Notes: generated from the letters alone by a model not told the origin. 64,000 bases of DNA from Chitinophaga niabensis (GCA_017849435.1 JAFIGY010000002.1:310001-374000), one strand, 5' to 3'; counted from the stretch's first letter, positions 1 through 9,496 are shown. Program-made: numbers and translations.

Positions 1-511
1 TGTTCCAGAAGCGCGCTAGTGCAAGCAGCTGGTAGTGCGGGTTCGGATACGCGAGGTGTTCGTAAAATGGTTCATTCAGATTCCCTTCAAACGCGTTGTA
101 CATGTAGCGGTGCTTCTTTCCCTGAAAGCGGTTCTGTTCCACATTCAGCAGGGCGCTGCGGAGAGGTTCGTTCAACTGCTTCAGCCAGTCGTTATCCAGG
201 TTTTTGGAAAAGAGGTCGTCAGACGGTGGTTTGCAGGTGGAGCAAGGGGGTATGGGGCCGAGGGTTTGGATCATGCCCGTCATCTCCTGATCAAACGCCT
301 TTTGATGCTTCGCCTGCATCACGGGCTGGAGGTAATGCAGGAACAGGGAGTCCACATCAAAATCCCCGCGGGCCACATTCGGGTGATAATATTTCAGAAA
401 ACCCCAGACCTTGATGTATTGGAAAAGATAATCCGGTGTTTTTTGCTGCCGGGCAAACAGGAATTGTGTTGCAAATACCGTGGGCAGCAACAGGGCGATC
501 ATTTTTCTCAT
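1..511 (-). CDS. S41-family peptidase, N-terminal part (runs off window)
   Basis: Reading leftward from the ATG at 511, the frame stays open to base 1, so about 170 residues are visible and the C-terminal part is outside. The start gives a short basic then hydrophobic leader (MRKMIALLLPTVFATQ), a likely signal peptide. It is followed by VWGFLKYYHPNVARGDFD, a motif I associate with the N-terminal region of Bacteroidota S41 (C-terminal-processing-like) proteases. The catalytic Ser/Lys region is not in view, so activity cannot be judged. It lies 26 bp downstream of the SNF2 gene in the same direction and may be cotranscribed. Family assignment rests on the N-terminal motif only. Confidence 0.65.
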   Translation of the reverse strand, partial: MRKMIALLLPTVFATQFLFARQQKTPDYLFQYIKVWGFLKYYHPNVARGDFDVDSLFLHYLQPVMQAKHQKAFDQEMTGMIQTLGPIPPCSTCKPPSDDLFSKNLDNDWLKQLNEPLRSALLNVEQNRFQGKKHRYMYNAFEGNLNEPFYEHLAYPNPHYQLLALARFWN

Positions 512-537
512 GCAGTGTAAATTAGGGAATAATTTAT

Positions 538-3500
538 CTAGCTAAAAAGGTACAGCACGTCTTCCTTGGTCAGTTTCTTGATGAAACCACTGTCATCCGC
601 AATGATGTCTTTCACGAGGGATTTTTTCCTTTCCTGCAGCTCCAGTATTTTTTCTTCTACCGTATCCTTACAGATCATACGATAAGCGAAGATGTTTTTC
701 GTTTGGCCGATACGGTGTGTACGGTCAATGGCCTGCTGCTCTACGGCGGGGTTCCACCAGGGATCTACGATGTACACATAATCCGCCGCTGTAAGGTTAA
801 GACCTACGCCCCCTGCTTTCAGGGAAATGAGGAACACCCGGCATTCTTCATTCTGCTGGAAATTCTGGATCGCCTTTTCCCGGTCAATGGTAGACGTGCT
901 GCCATCGAAATATTCATAAGGGATCTTCATATGCGCAAGCCGGTCGCGGATAAGGCCCAGCATGCCGAGGAACTGGCTGAACACAAGTACTTTATGGTTT
1001 CCGATATTTTCTGCAATCTCCCGTGTGAGCTCATGCAGCTTCACGGAGTGGTTGGGGTATTTTTCCGCTTCGTTGAGGATGGCCGGTGAATCACAGATCT
1101 GGCGCAGCTTCATCAGGCCCTGGAGAATGGTCAGCTGACTGCGTTCCATGCCCTGATCTTCGATCACACCCAGTATTTTGGAACGATAGGTATTGCGGTA
1201 AGCATCGTAAATATGCCGCTGTTCGGCATCCATTTCGCAGAAGATCACCGTTTCAATCTTATCCGGCAGATCTTTGGCCACCTGTTCTTTTGTTCTCCGG
1301 AGGATGAAAGGGTAGATCAGTTTTTTCAGATGCTCTTTCCTTTCTTCGTCCTGGAACTTGTCGATCGGCGTGGCGAATTCATTGCGGAAGAAGTCCACCG
1401 TACCGAGCATGCCGGGGTTGAGGAAGTTCATCTGTGCATAGATATCGAAGGTGTTGTTCTGCATAGGTGTACCGCTGAGCGCCAGCCTGTTGCGGGTGTG
1501 TAACAGTTGGGCAGCTTTGGTGACCTTGGACTGAGGGTTCTTGATCGCCTGAGATTCATCCAGCACCACGTAGTCAAGCTCGAGCTTCATCAACAGCTGC
1601 ACATCACTGCGCAGGGTACCGTATGTAGTGATGATCACATCGTATGCATTCAACTCTTCCGCATTGCGCAAACGGGCGGGGCCGTGATGGATATGATAGG
1701 AAATGCCGGGGGTGAATTTCCGGATTTCGTTCTCCCAGTTATAGATCAGCGTAGTGGGACAAACCACCAGCACAAGGCAGCCTTCGTTCGAGTTCTTGTA
1801 ATGCTGGATGAAGGTAAGCGCCTGTACGGTTTTACCAAGACCCATATCATCCGCGAGGATGCCACCCCATTTCACTTCGTCCAGGTAGTTCAGCCACTGG
1901 AACCCGCTTTCCTGGTAGGGGCGCAGGTTGGCCTGTACATTACCCGGGAGTTGCACGCTCCGGATCTCATCAAACTGCAGGAGCTTGCGGCGTTTTTCAT
2001 CCAGTTCCACCAATATCGCCTCATCGTCAATGAACTCATACAATTCATCGATTACGGAGAAGTTATATTTACTCAGTTTAAGACCGGCACCTTTATCTTT
2101 TTCTTCCCCGATCTTGAAAAGGAGGGAATATTTTTTCAGCCATTCTTCCGGCAGCAATCCCAGCGTGCCATCTGCCAGCTGCACATAGTTCTGCTTGTTC
2201 GCGAGCGCGCGCTTGATATCCCGGATGCCTACTTTCTGGTCTCCGTACAACACCTCCACCTGTGCATCAAACCAGTCGATGCCGGAGCTGATCTGCAAAT
2301 TGGTGACCGGTTTATGGGAAGAGAACCGGAAGTTGCGGAGTTGTTCAAACCCGAAAACGCGCACGTCCATTTCCTTCAGCGCATCAAAGAAAAGGAAGAA
2401 CCAGTTGTTCTTCAGTGCATCCTTGGCGCGGAGGAAGAAATAGTTATAGTTCGTGATATTCGCGAAGTTCGTGTGAAGGGTGCGCAGCCTGGCTACGAAA
2501 GCGTTTTCGGCCTCCTTGTTCCGGTGAATGACCAATACCTTATGGCCTTCCTGCACGATGATACGCGTTTCATCATTCCATTCCACTTCATGGCCATGAT
2601 AAGAGAATCCGGGTTGAACCACGAAAGTTTCTCCCAGCTCTTTCAGGTAAACCCTGTTTTCCGGGGCCACATCATCCACTTCTGCGAGTAACGCATCATC
2701 AAACTGCACGGCATATGCTTTGCCGAGCGGCAGCATTACATCTTTGAGAAAATCCTGCCATTCACCGGCAGGCACCCGGAGCGCGTTCATCTGCTGATAG
2801 CGCATGATATTGATACTGTCCTGCGGCTTTTTGAAATGATAAATCGTGCCGTTATGCAGGAACAGCATAGGGCTGGCCCACTGGTTGGCGGATACATTCA
2901 CCGCTTCCCCGTCAATATCCACCCAGGCGGTCACTTCCACATGTCCATCTATCTGGTCTGCTTTAAAATAAGGCTCCAATGGTTCTTCTTCCACCTGCAG
3001 AGGTTGCAGGTTCTTGGTTTTGAAAGACTGTCCGTCTCTCAACAGGAACACAAGCCGGTGTTCTGCGAGCATGGGGAACAGCTTCACCAGCTTGGGATGC
3101 AGATACTCCACGATCAGCTCCATGGTTTCCATGGGCAGGCCGTCTTCATTTTCATGCATGATATTTTCCCAGATGCCGGCAAAAGGAGAGTTCTTGTTGA
3201 GGAACTTGCTCACTTCCGCATGCTGCACCTTCCGGATGGGCGTGATCAGGTCGCGATCCCGTTCTTTGAATTGATAGAAATCAACATACTTTCCCAGGTC
3301 CACACGATTCACAAAGGAAACAAAAGCTGTTTCGTCTTCGCTGGCGTCACCGCTGACCAGCTCTGCCTGGAAGTAGGGAAAAAGGGTGTCGTTGGCATTG
3401 AGCACTACGCCCAGCCGCCGGGTGGCTGTGATCGTCTCCTCCACCGCAGGCTCCTCTTTCGCCGTCACCGGCGCCTCTACCTTTTTGATGCTGGGGTCCA

Positions 3501-4266
3501 ACACGCGCAGGAAAGGCTTTCCGTTCAGATAAGAAAAAGCAAACTTCCCATCCAGATCGTCACTCAGGGAATAACCGTAGGAGGAGAGGAGTTTATTCTT
3601 TTCCTTGTCCCAGTTCCGCAGGGTATCGAAGTAAAACGGTCCATGCGCGTTCAGCAATTGCAGAAACAGCGCTGTTTTATGGACACATAGCGGATGTTCA
3701 TGCTCATCGCAGGTGCAATGGGTATCGAAATTGCGTTCTTCATTCCGCTGCAGGATCAGCGGATATTTCTTCCCGTCCGCCAGCAATTCCGCCTCTACTT
3801 TTTCATCTTTCGCCGATTTGATCACTGCCTGCGATTTACGGAGGATCCGTTCCGCGTCCGCCATGATGTTTGCGGATGTGAGCAGCTTGATCGTTTTCAG
3901 GTCGATCGATTTCATTTTGACCAGTGTGTGCTGCTGGTCATATTGTGTTTCGAAAGATTCAAAATGGTTCCTGTCCAGCATCTCCTGGAGCTGGAACAGG
4001 GCGGCCGCTTCGTGGCGGCAAATATCCCCGAGGTTGTACGGACACTGGCACCGCACGCTCATGGAGGCAGGTTCGTGGTATTTATTGATGGATACTTTGT
4101 AAAAATTGGCGTGCGTGTCACTTTTTACCCGGAATGTGGCGGATTTAAGCACAGGATCCCCATCCAGCAGCTCTACCCCACCTGTAGCAAAGATGCGCTT
4201 GCCCCTCCGGATCACCTCGTCGGTGCCGTTATTATAAACATATTTCAACAAATGGGGTAGTGACAT
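538..4266 (-). CDS. SNF2/RapA-family helicase with SWIM zinc fingers
   Basis: A 1242-residue Swi2/Snf2-type ATPase, expected to remodel protein-DNA or RNA polymerase-DNA complexes. The N-terminal third has a SWIM zinc finger (CxC at 73-75, CxH at 83-85) and a second CTC...CVH pair near residue 190, typical of bacterial SWIM-SNF2 proteins. The ATPase core shows Walker A DDMGLGKT near residue 808, motif II as DESQ near 904, and SGTPMQNN as motif III. The C-terminal helicase lobe has SLKAGGVGLNL and DRTHRIGQ. All core motifs look intact. The start is the first ATG, directly giving MSLPHLLKYV. It is the longest gene in the window. Confidence 0.93.
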   Translation of the reverse strand: MSLPHLLKYVYNNGTDEVIRRGKRIFATGGVELLDGDPVLKSATFRVKSDTHANFYKVSINKYHEPASMSVRCQCPYNLGDICRHEAAALFQLQEMLDRNHFESFETQYDQQHTLVKMKSIDLKTIKLLTSANIMADAERILRKSQAVIKSAKDEKVEAELLADGKKYPLILQRNEERNFDTHCTCDEHEHPLCVHKTALFLQLLNAHGPFYFDTLRNWDKEKNKLLSSYGYSLSDDLDGKFAFSYLNGKPFLRVLDPSIKKVEAPVTAKEEPAVEETITATRRLGVVLNANDTLFPYFQAELVSGDASEDETAFVSFVNRVDLGKYVDFYQFKERDRDLITPIRKVQHAEVSKFLNKNSPFAGIWENIMHENEDGLPMETMELIVEYLHPKLVKLFPMLAEHRLVFLLRDGQSFKTKNLQPLQVEEEPLEPYFKADQIDGHVEVTAWVDIDGEAVNVSANQWASPMLFLHNGTIYHFKKPQDSINIMRYQQMNALRVPAGEWQDFLKDVMLPLGKAYAVQFDDALLAEVDDVAPENRVYLKELGETFVVQPGFSYHGHEVEWNDETRIIVQEGHKVLVIHRNKEAENAFVARLRTLHTNFANITNYNYFFLRAKDALKNNWFFLFFDALKEMDVRVFGFEQLRNFRFSSHKPVTNLQISSGIDWFDAQVEVLYGDQKVGIRDIKRALANKQNYVQLADGTLGLLPEEWLKKYSLLFKIGEEKDKGAGLKLSKYNFSVIDELYEFIDDEAILVELDEKRRKLLQFDEIRSVQLPGNVQANLRPYQESGFQWLNYLDEVKWGGILADDMGLGKTVQALTFIQHYKNSNEGCLVLVVCPTTLIYNWENEIRKFTPGISYHIHHGPARLRNAEELNAYDVIITTYGTLRSDVQLLMKLELDYVVLDESQAIKNPQSKVTKAAQLLHTRNRLALSGTPMQNNTFDIYAQMNFLNPGMLGTVDFFRNEFATPIDKFQDEERKEHLKKLIYPFILRRTKEQVAKDLPDKIETVIFCEMDAEQRHIYDAYRNTYRSKILGVIEDQGMERSQLTILQGLMKLRQICDSPAILNEAEKYPNHSVKLHELTREIAENIGNHKVLVFSQFLGMLGLIRDRLAHMKIPYEYFDGSTSTIDREKAIQNFQQNEECRVFLISLKAGGVGLNLTAADYVYIVDPWWNPAVEQQAIDRTHRIGQTKNIFAYRMICKDTVEEKILELQERKKSLVKDIIADDSGFIKKLTKEDVLYLFS

Positions 4267-4416
4267 GCTTTTCCTGCCATTGCCTCTTTTAGCACAAGCC
4301 CGGGTTTAAACAAGAAGTACTGTTATTTTTTCAATAACGGCTCATGAAAAGGCAATCCACAAAAGTAAGCATAAAAATTCAAATCAGCAGAGGGAGAGGG
4401 AGGAATAGCGGGCTTT

Positions 4417-5208
4417 TCATGAAAAGATGGACAGGTATCGTTGTACGGACCGTTCCATCACCTCCGCCGCTCCGGAAAGGATGCTCATCCCGAAGGCGCC
4501 GTGCATCGTATTGTATTGCAATAATTTAAGTTGTTTTGCAATATTCAGCACCGCTTGTTTGGAGAGCGGAATGTAATTGGGGTAGCTGTACATGAAGGAA
4601 ACGCTTTTCCGGCTGGGCGCCACCTGGATGGTATCCCCTACGAGGAGAGTGCCGTCGCCCTCAGGCCAGTACAGGATGCTGGCGCCGGGGAAGTGGCCGC
4701 CGCAGCGGACAATGCCGATGCCGTCCCACAAGGGCTCCATATCTCCCTCCCATAAACGAAGTTTTGCATTCCTCCGTCCCAGCCATTGCTCATCGGCCGC
4801 ATGCACATAAATATCCGCCCCAAATGCTTCGCTCCACTCCACGATGGTGCTGAAGTAGTGCGGGTGGGACAGGGCGATGGCCCTGATGCCGCCAAGTTTT
4901 TGTACCAGATCGATGGTACTTTCGTCCAGATGCGTGATGCAATCCCATAATACATTCCCGCCCGCACTTTGCACCAGAAACGCACGCTGCCCGATCGCGA
5001 ACTTTGGAGTGGTGTAAAGGGCGTAGAGGGACGGGGAGACTTTTTCTACAATATTCCTGTGCTGCCCGGCTATCTGCCGGAGCGTGGTCCAGCTTTGCCC
5101 GCCGGGGTTCACGTATTGCCGGTCATCTTCGCAGATGGGGCAGTGCGCCGGCGGGGTATCGCCGGCTTCATACTGAACACCGCAGGTGATGCAGATATAA
5201 TTTGTCAT
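4417..5208 (-). CDS. MBL-fold hydrolase with N-terminal rubredoxin-like knuckle
   Basis: A 263-residue protein. Residues 6-26 hold two CxxC pairs (C6/C9, C23/C26), a rubredoxin-like zinc or iron knuckle. The rest reads as a metallo-beta-lactamase fold. The HxHxDH motif is HPHYFS at 115-120, so the two first-site histidines are present but the Asp-His half is missing. GHFPGA (H172), GDT (D192) and a late histidine (H236) follow. The second metal site is therefore probably incomplete, and substrate and activity are unknown. The gene lies downstream of comB in the same direction, separated by a hairpin at 5300-5328. A 14-bp palindrome (4413-4426) overlaps its stop codon. Confidence 0.78.
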   Translation of the reverse strand: MTNYICITCGVQYEAGDTPPAHCPICEDDRQYVNPGGQSWTTLRQIAGQHRNIVEKVSPSLYALYTTPKFAIGQRAFLVQSAGGNVLWDCITHLDESTIDLVQKLGGIRAIALSHPHYFSTIVEWSEAFGADIYVHAADEQWLGRRNAKLRLWEGDMEPLWDGIGIVRCGGHFPGASILYWPEGDGTLLVGDTIQVAPSRKSVSFMYSYPNYIPLSKQAVLNIAKQLKLLQYNTMHGAFGMSILSGAAEVMERSVQRYLSIFS

Positions 5209-5220
5209 AGAACGAAATTA

Positions 5221-5295
5221 GTGCAACTCAAACGAAAAAAATCCCTGGACAGCTTATTACAATTGAAACAGCAGTTGCGCAACCTCGTAGCATAA
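5221..5295 (+). CDS. Possible 24-residue basic peptide ahead of a strong terminator
   Basis: On the plus strand, between two minus-strand genes, a GTG at 5221 opens 24 codons rich in K, L and Q (starts VQLKRKKSLDSLL) and stops at 5293-5295. A strong plus-strand intrinsic terminator begins five bases later. No TAnnTTTG box of exact spacing is upstream, only TATAATTTG at 5196-5204. It could be a short peptide gene, the coding part of a small RNA, or chance. Listed because the terminator orientation needs a plus-strand transcript. Confidence 0.25.
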   Translation: MQLKRKKSLDSLLQLKQQLRNLVA

Positions 5296-5299
5296 AGCG

Positions 5300-5331
5300 A
5301 AACGCCTGATCTTTCGGATCAGGCGTTTTTT
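5300..5331 (+). terminator. Intrinsic terminator (12-bp stem, U-tract on plus strand)
   Basis: Left arm 5300-5311 and right arm 5317-5328 form a perfect 12-bp stem (core CGCCTGATC/GATCAGGCG) with loop TTTCG, followed by a T-run on the plus strand. On the minus strand the hairpin sits just past the comB stop, but the following tract (TTTCGCTTT) is weaker. It may therefore work both ways, and best for rightward transcription. Confidence 0.8.
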
Positions 5332-6056
5332 TATTTTTCTACTATCAGTTCCCCGTTCCGGAGGATCGGCAGCACATTGGCGCCGTCAGGGGTAAGGCAG
5401 TATTTGATGTCTTCTTCAAGACCGTACCGGGCCAGCCGTTGATAGTGCGATGCTTTTTTCATGAACCCGAAGAGATCGCTTTTCGCGCTTTCATACAGGG
5501 TTTCAGCAGCAATGGCGGAATCGCAGTTCACATCGAAATGCTCTTTGATCCTGTTTACTACGGCACCTGCAAAGAGCGTATCTTCCATATTCACACGGTC
5601 TTTCCACGCTGCGCAACCCAGTATTACAGGCTGACCCTGTGCCACGAGGTAATCACATACAACGGAAATATTCGGGAAAGAGCCGGTAATGATCTGGATG
5701 GCGTCTTTGGCCATGTGGAGCAACTTTGTACCATTGGTGGTAGTGAGCACCAGCACTTTCCCTCCAATAAATTCATTCGGATATTCAAACGGAGAATTGC
5801 CGTGCAACAAGCCATCCGCAATTTTCCCGTCGCGCTCGCCGGCTGTAATGGCATCCAGCTGACGGCCGATGCTCACGCATTCTTCTACGGAAGCTACCGG
5901 TATCACTTTCGCGGCGCCATTATACAGCGCAGTGCAAATAGTGGAGGTAGCTCGTAATACGTCGATAATTACAACAATGCTGTTCTTTACGTCGAATAAA
6001 TGCAGCAAAGCGGGCGACAGACACACTTCCAGTCTTGGTTTGGTATTTTCGGTCAT
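5331..6056 (-). CDS. comB: 2-phosphosulfolactate phosphatase family protein (ComB)
   Basis: About 241 residues from the ATG at 6056 (MTENTKPRLEVCLSPALLHL). A longer start at 6074 would overlap the upstream stop and adds only six residues. IIDVLRATSTICTAL and GERDGKIADGLLHGNSP are characteristic ComB-family segments. ComB hydrolyses 2-phosphosulfolactate in archaeal coenzyme M synthesis. In bacteria that make no coenzyme M the true substrate is unclear, so only the family is firm. The gene follows the SRPBCC gene by about 10 bp and is followed by a hairpin. Confidence 0.85.
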   Translation of the reverse strand: MTENTKPRLEVCLSPALLHLFDVKNSIVVIIDVLRATSTICTALYNGAAKVIPVASVEECVSIGRQLDAITAGERDGKIADGLLHGNSPFEYPNEFIGGKVLVLTTTNGTKLLHMAKDAIQIITGSFPNISVVCDYLVAQGQPVILGCAAWKDRVNMEDTLFAGAVVNRIKEHFDVNCDSAIAAETLYESAKSDLFGFMKKASHYQRLARYGLEEDIKYCLTPDGANVLPILRNGELIVEK

Positions 6057-6066
6057 GCTGTAAAAT

Positions 6067-6540
6067 TTAATCAAGGATCACGCGCCACTTTTCGCTTTCC
6101 GCATATTCCTTGATGATCTTGTTCCGCAGCTGCAACAGCCGCTTCATGTATTTTTTAAGATAGAGTCTTTCAAACCAGCGGCCCATACGGCCATATGGCG
6201 TTCCAAACTCGAATTTGTCAATCACTACGGTTCCGTTTTCAATCTCCCGGAAAAAATGTTCATGCCTGATAAAAGAAAAATCTCCCTCTAACATTTCATC
6301 ACAAAAATAGTGATGCTTTTGCATGGCGGTCATCTTCATGGTGAGCAGCCTTACTTTGTTCAGGTGTTTTGCCCGCCAGGTAACGGTATCGTCATATTCC
6401 ATCAAACCACTGGTTCTTCCTTTCACCGCTTCTTCCTTGTTATGTTCCATACTGCGCTTGTGCAGCGTGATGCTCCTGCTGAGGTCAAAGACCCTGTCCA
6501 TCGGGGCATGAATTACCGTGGTAAGATGAATAAGAGGCAT
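6067..6540 (-). CDS. SRPBCC (START-like) family protein
   Basis: 157 residues from the ATG at 6540 (MPLIHLTTVIHAPMDRVFDL). The opening strand, 'hAPhdrVFdL' helix and C-terminal amphipathic helix (MKRLLQLRNKIIKEYAES) match the ligand-binding SRPBCC/polyketide-cyclase-like fold. A longer reading from 6591 adds 17 poorly conserved residues. No catalytic residues are defined for this group, and a role in binding a small hydrophobic ligand is only generic. The -7-like box TATCTTTA (one mismatch, 6556-6563 on the minus strand) lies about 16 bp upstream and supports the short start. It is probably cotranscribed with comB. Confidence 0.78.
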   Translation of the reverse strand: MPLIHLTTVIHAPMDRVFDLSRSITLHKRSMEHNKEEAVKGRTSGLMEYDDTVTWRAKHLNKVRLLTMKMTAMQKHHYFCDEMLEGDFSFIRHEHFFREIENGTVVIDKFEFGTPYGRMGRWFERLYLKKYMKRLLQLRNKIIKEYAESEKWRVILD

Positions 6541-6555
6541 AGCAGTTATACTGTT

Positions 6556-6563
6556 TAAAGATA
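6556..6563 (-). promoter_or_regulatory. Near-consensus -7 box upstream of the SRPBCC gene
   Basis: On the minus strand the bases read TATCTTTA, one mismatch from TAnnTTTG, ending 16 bp before the ATG at 6540. It supports the shorter start of the SRPBCC-comB pair. Confidence 0.4.
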
Positions 6564-6632
6564 TGGTATAGACTAAGATACAGGTTTTCAATAACGCCGT
6601 CCTCTGCCGCTAAATTGTAAGCCGTCCCGGAT

Positions 6633-7721
6633 TTAACCCAGGAACGGCACTTTGGAAACTTTGGCTTTCAGGAGTTTGTCCCGTACGGCAATGTAGATGT
6701 CCGTATCCAGGGCGGCGAAAGCGGTTTTCACATACCCTAAACCAATTGCTTTTTGCAGGGATGGTGCCTGTGTTCCGGAAGTAACCCGGCCGATCACGTT
6801 GCCTGCTGCATCTTTGATCTCGTAATCATGACGGGGGATCCCTTTATCGATCATTTCAAAACCGACCAGTTTTTGTTGCACACCGTCCGCTTTCAGCTTT
6901 TCGATGATCGGGCGGGCCGTAAAATCTTTCGTGAACTTGGTGATCCATCCCAAACCTGCTTCCAGCGGGCTGGTACGGTCATCGATATCATTCCCGTAAA
7001 GACAGAAACCCATTTCCAGGCGAAGCGTATCCCTCGCCCCCAGTCCGATCGGCTTAATGCCTTTGGAAGCGCCGGCCGCGAAAATGGCATCCCATATCTT
7101 GTCCGCCGCACCGTCCTTATCCTCAAAATAAATTTCCACGCCACCGGCGCCGGTATAACCGGTAGCACTGATCAGTACATTCTCCACGCCGGCAAAAGTA
7201 CCTTTCACGAACGTGTAGTATTTCAGGTTCACGATATCCTTGTCCGTCAGCGGCTGCAGAACGCTGGTTGCATTCGGCCCCTGGATGGCCAGCAGACAGG
7301 TTTTGTCGGAAATGTTGTGCATCTCCACACCATTCGTGTTGTGCGCGCTGATCCAGTTCCAGTCTTTTTCAATATTGCTGGCATTCACCACCAGCATGTA
7401 TACTTTATTCTCTTCAACGCAATACACAAGCAGATCGTCCACGATCCCGCCATTTGCATTGGGCAGGCAGCTGTACTGCGCTTTACCCGCTGTGAGCTTA
7501 GAGGCGTCGTTGCTCGTTACCCGCTGGATCAGGTCCAGCGCATGCTCTCCTTTCAGGATGAACTCACCCATATGGCTTACGTCAAACACACCCACACTGT
7601 TACGGACGGCCGCATGTTCATCGTTGATGCCGCTATAGGAGATCGGCATGTTGTACCCGGCAAAAGGAGCCATCTTTGCTCCCAGCGCAATGTGTTTGTG
7701 CGTAAAAGGCGTGTTTTTCAT
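6633..7721 (-). CDS. gcvT: Aminomethyltransferase, glycine cleavage T protein
   Basis: 362 residues, the normal length for GcvT. It transfers the aminomethyl carbon from the lipoyl H protein to tetrahydrofolate and releases ammonia. Visible family segments are [23 protein letters not shown] (residues about 43-53), [14 protein letters not shown] in the folate-binding region, and [17 protein letters not shown]. The C-terminal barrel is also present ([21 protein letters not shown]). No gcvH or gcvP lies nearby, so the system is dispersed. An exact TATTTTTG -7 box lies 46 bp before the start on the minus strand. Confidence 0.96.
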   Translation of the reverse strand: MKNTPFTHKHIALGAKMAPFAGYNMPISYSGINDEHAAVRNSVGVFDVSHMGEFILKGEHALDLIQRVTSNDASKLTAGKAQYSCLPNANGGIVDDLLVYCVEENKVYMLVVNASNIEKDWNWISAHNTNGVEMHNISDKTCLLAIQGPNATSVLQPLTDKDIVNLKYYTFVKGTFAGVENVLISATGYTGAGGVEIYFEDKDGAADKIWDAIFAAGASKGIKPIGLGARDTLRLEMGFCLYGNDIDDRTSPLEAGLGWITKFTKDFTARPIIEKLKADGVQQKLVGFEMIDKGIPRHDYEIKDAAGNVIGRVTSGTQAPSLQKAIGLGYVKTAFAALDTDIYIAVRDKLLKAKVSKVPFLG

Positions 7722-7767
7722 CTGTTTGCTTTTCTTGAGTTTTGTTGTAAGCCCTTTTCAGGCCCGG

Positions 7768-7775
7768 CAAAAATA
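7768..7775 (-). promoter_or_regulatory. -7 promoter box of gcvT
   Basis: The minus strand reads TATTTTTG, an exact match to the Bacteroidota -7 consensus TAnnTTTG. A start of transcription near 7761 would give gcvT a leader of about 40 nt. The box lies back to back with the M28 peptidase promoter at 7848-7855. Confidence 0.65.
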
Positions 7776-7847
7776 GTATTTAATCCCCGGATAAAACAAA
7801 GCCGGTGGCGGAGCCAGACATTCCCATGATAAATAACCCTTTTACGC

Positions 7848-7855
7848 TATTTTTG
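7848..7855 (+). promoter_or_regulatory. -7 promoter box of the M28 peptidase gene
   Basis: TATTTTTG is an exact TAnnTTTG match. The predicted transcription start near 7861 lies 13 bp before the GTG at 7874 and downstream of the ATG at 7805. This decides in favour of the GTG start. Confidence 0.65.
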
Positions 7856-7873
7856 CTCCAAAATTCACCTTCT

Positions 7874-9496
7874 GTGAAAAAGATTTACCTGCTTAGCCCA
7901 CTTGTTTGTATAACATTATCCGCTTTCCCGCAAAAGAAAGCTGACCGCAAAACATTACAGAACCTGCAACAGCATGTGACCTACCTGGCAGACGATAAGC
8001 TGGAAGGCCGCCGCACCGGCACTCCCGGAGAACAGCTCGCCGCTGCCTACATTGCCGAACGGATGAAAGAAGCCGGTCTCAGTCCGAAAGGCGATAACGG
8101 CTATATGCAGACCTTCACCGTCAGGGAAGGAAAAGAACCCGGCACCCGCACCCGGCTCAGCATCAATCACCAGACCCTGAAAACCGGGGAACAGTTCGTG
8201 CCGCTCCCGTTCAGCGCCACCAAATCCGCCAGGGGAGAGGTATTACCCAATGTCAATGAGCTGGATAATATCTGGCTGATCAATGTGAAGTCATGGGAGG
8301 AGGAAGCCAGTCCACACGCCCGGCCGCTGGACATCTACATCAAAAAAACAAAAGAGGCCAAACAGAACGGCGCCACCGGCGTTGTGTTCTTCAATGGCCC
8401 GGAAGATAACAATACCGTCACCCGCTGGCTCGATGAAAAAACAGACATCCTGCCCATTCCGGCCATCTGGGTGGGCGCCGAAGGAAGCAAAACCCTTTCT
8501 TCCGACGATGCCAACGGTTATCAGCTGGAAATGGAAGTGGATTTCAAACCCAGCAAACGGACGGGCACCAACGTGATCGGCTATGTGGACAACGGAGCGC
8601 CCGGAACCGTAGTATTGGGTGCGCATTACGACCACCTCGGCCATGGAGAAGACCACAACTCCCTTGCGCCAAATGATAAGTCCATCCACAACGGCGCCGA
8701 TGATAATGCCAGCGGAACAGCCGCATTACTGGAGCTCGGCCGCATACTCAAATCCTCGAAGCTCAAAAACAACAATTACCTGCTGATCGCTTTTTCCGGG
8801 GAAGAACTGGGCCTTTTCGGCAGCAAGTACTTTACCGAGAATAGTACCATTTCCATAAAAGATGTGAACTACATGGTGAATATGGATATGGTGGGCCGGC
8901 TTTCCACCGAAAAAGGCCTCCAGATCGGGGGTGTGGGTACTTCCCCGGCCTGGGGCAATATCCTCAAAAACACCGTGCCGGCGTCTCTGAAGGTAAGTTA
9001 TGACTCCTCCGGCACAGGGCCCTCCGACCACACTTCGTTCTACAGGAAAGATATTCCCGTGCTCTTTTTCTTCACCGGCACACATCCTGATTATCACAAA
9101 CCCGGTGATGATGCAGATAAGATCAATTACACCGGTGAGCTTAGCGTACTCAGGCTGGTATACAATATCATAGAAAAAGCCAATACCCAGCCCAAACTGA
9201 CCTTTTCCAAAACCCGCGAACAACAGGTCAGCAGTGCACGCTTCAGCGTAACGCTCGGCATCATGCCTGACTACACCTATAACAAAGGCGGTGTGAAGGT
9301 AGATGGTGTGTCCGACGGAAAGCCGGCTAAGAAAGCAGGGCTGCAGGCCGGAGATGTGATCCTGCAGCTCGGGGACTTCCCCGTATCCGATGTGGAAAGC
9401 TATATGGGCGCGCTCGGAAAGTTCAAAGCCGGGGACAAAACGACCGTAAAGGTGAAACGGGGAAAGGAGGAGAAAGTTTTTGCCATCAGTTTTTAA
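7874..9496 (+). CDS. M28-family aminopeptidase with PDZ domain, exported
   Basis: 540 residues from a GTG start, which yields a clean signal peptide (VKKIYLLSPLVCITLSAFPQ). A longer frame from an ATG at 7805 would begin upstream of the predicted promoter. Residues about 80-200 resemble a protease-associated insert. The M28 zinc ligand segments follow: GAHYDHLG near 248, NGADDNASG near 272, SGEELGLFGS near 309 and NMDMVGR. A late DHTSFYRK supplies the last histidine. A PDZ domain closes the protein (GVSDGKPAKKAGLQAGDVI). It is probably a periplasmic or secreted aminopeptidase feeding amino-acid uptake. A small lipoprotein and the NrtR-like gene follow 22 and about 420 bp downstream and may be cotranscribed. 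Confidence 0.93.
   Translation: MKKIYLLSPLVCITLSAFPQKKADRKTLQNLQQHVTYLADDKLEGRRTGTPGEQLAAAYIAERMKEAGLSPKGDNGYMQTFTVREGKEPGTRTRLSINHQTLKTGEQFVPLPFSATKSARGEVLPNVNELDNIWLINVKSWEEEASPHARPLDIYIKKTKEAKQNGATGVVFFNGPEDNNTVTRWLDEKTDILPIPAIWVGAEGSKTLSSDDANGYQLEMEVDFKPSKRTGTNVIGYVDNGAPGTVVLGAHYDHLGHGEDHNSLAPNDKSIHNGADDNASGTAALLELGRILKSSKLKNNNYLLIAFSGEELGLFGSKYFTENSTISIKDVNYMVNMDMVGRLSTEKGLQIGGVGTSPAWGNILKNTVPASLKVSYDSSGTGPSDHTSFYRKDIPVLFFFTGTHPDYHKPGDDADKINYTGELSVLRLVYNIIEKANTQPKLTFSKTREQQVSSARFSVTLGIMPDYTYNKGGVKVDGVSDGKPAKKAGLQAGDVILQLGDFPVSDVESYMGALGKFKAGDKTTVKVKRGKEEKVFAISF

Noticed and set aside
1507-2691. 394-codon plus-strand open frame inside the SNF2 gene
   Set aside because: It is antisense to a gene with complete SNF2 motifs and its translation has no family features.
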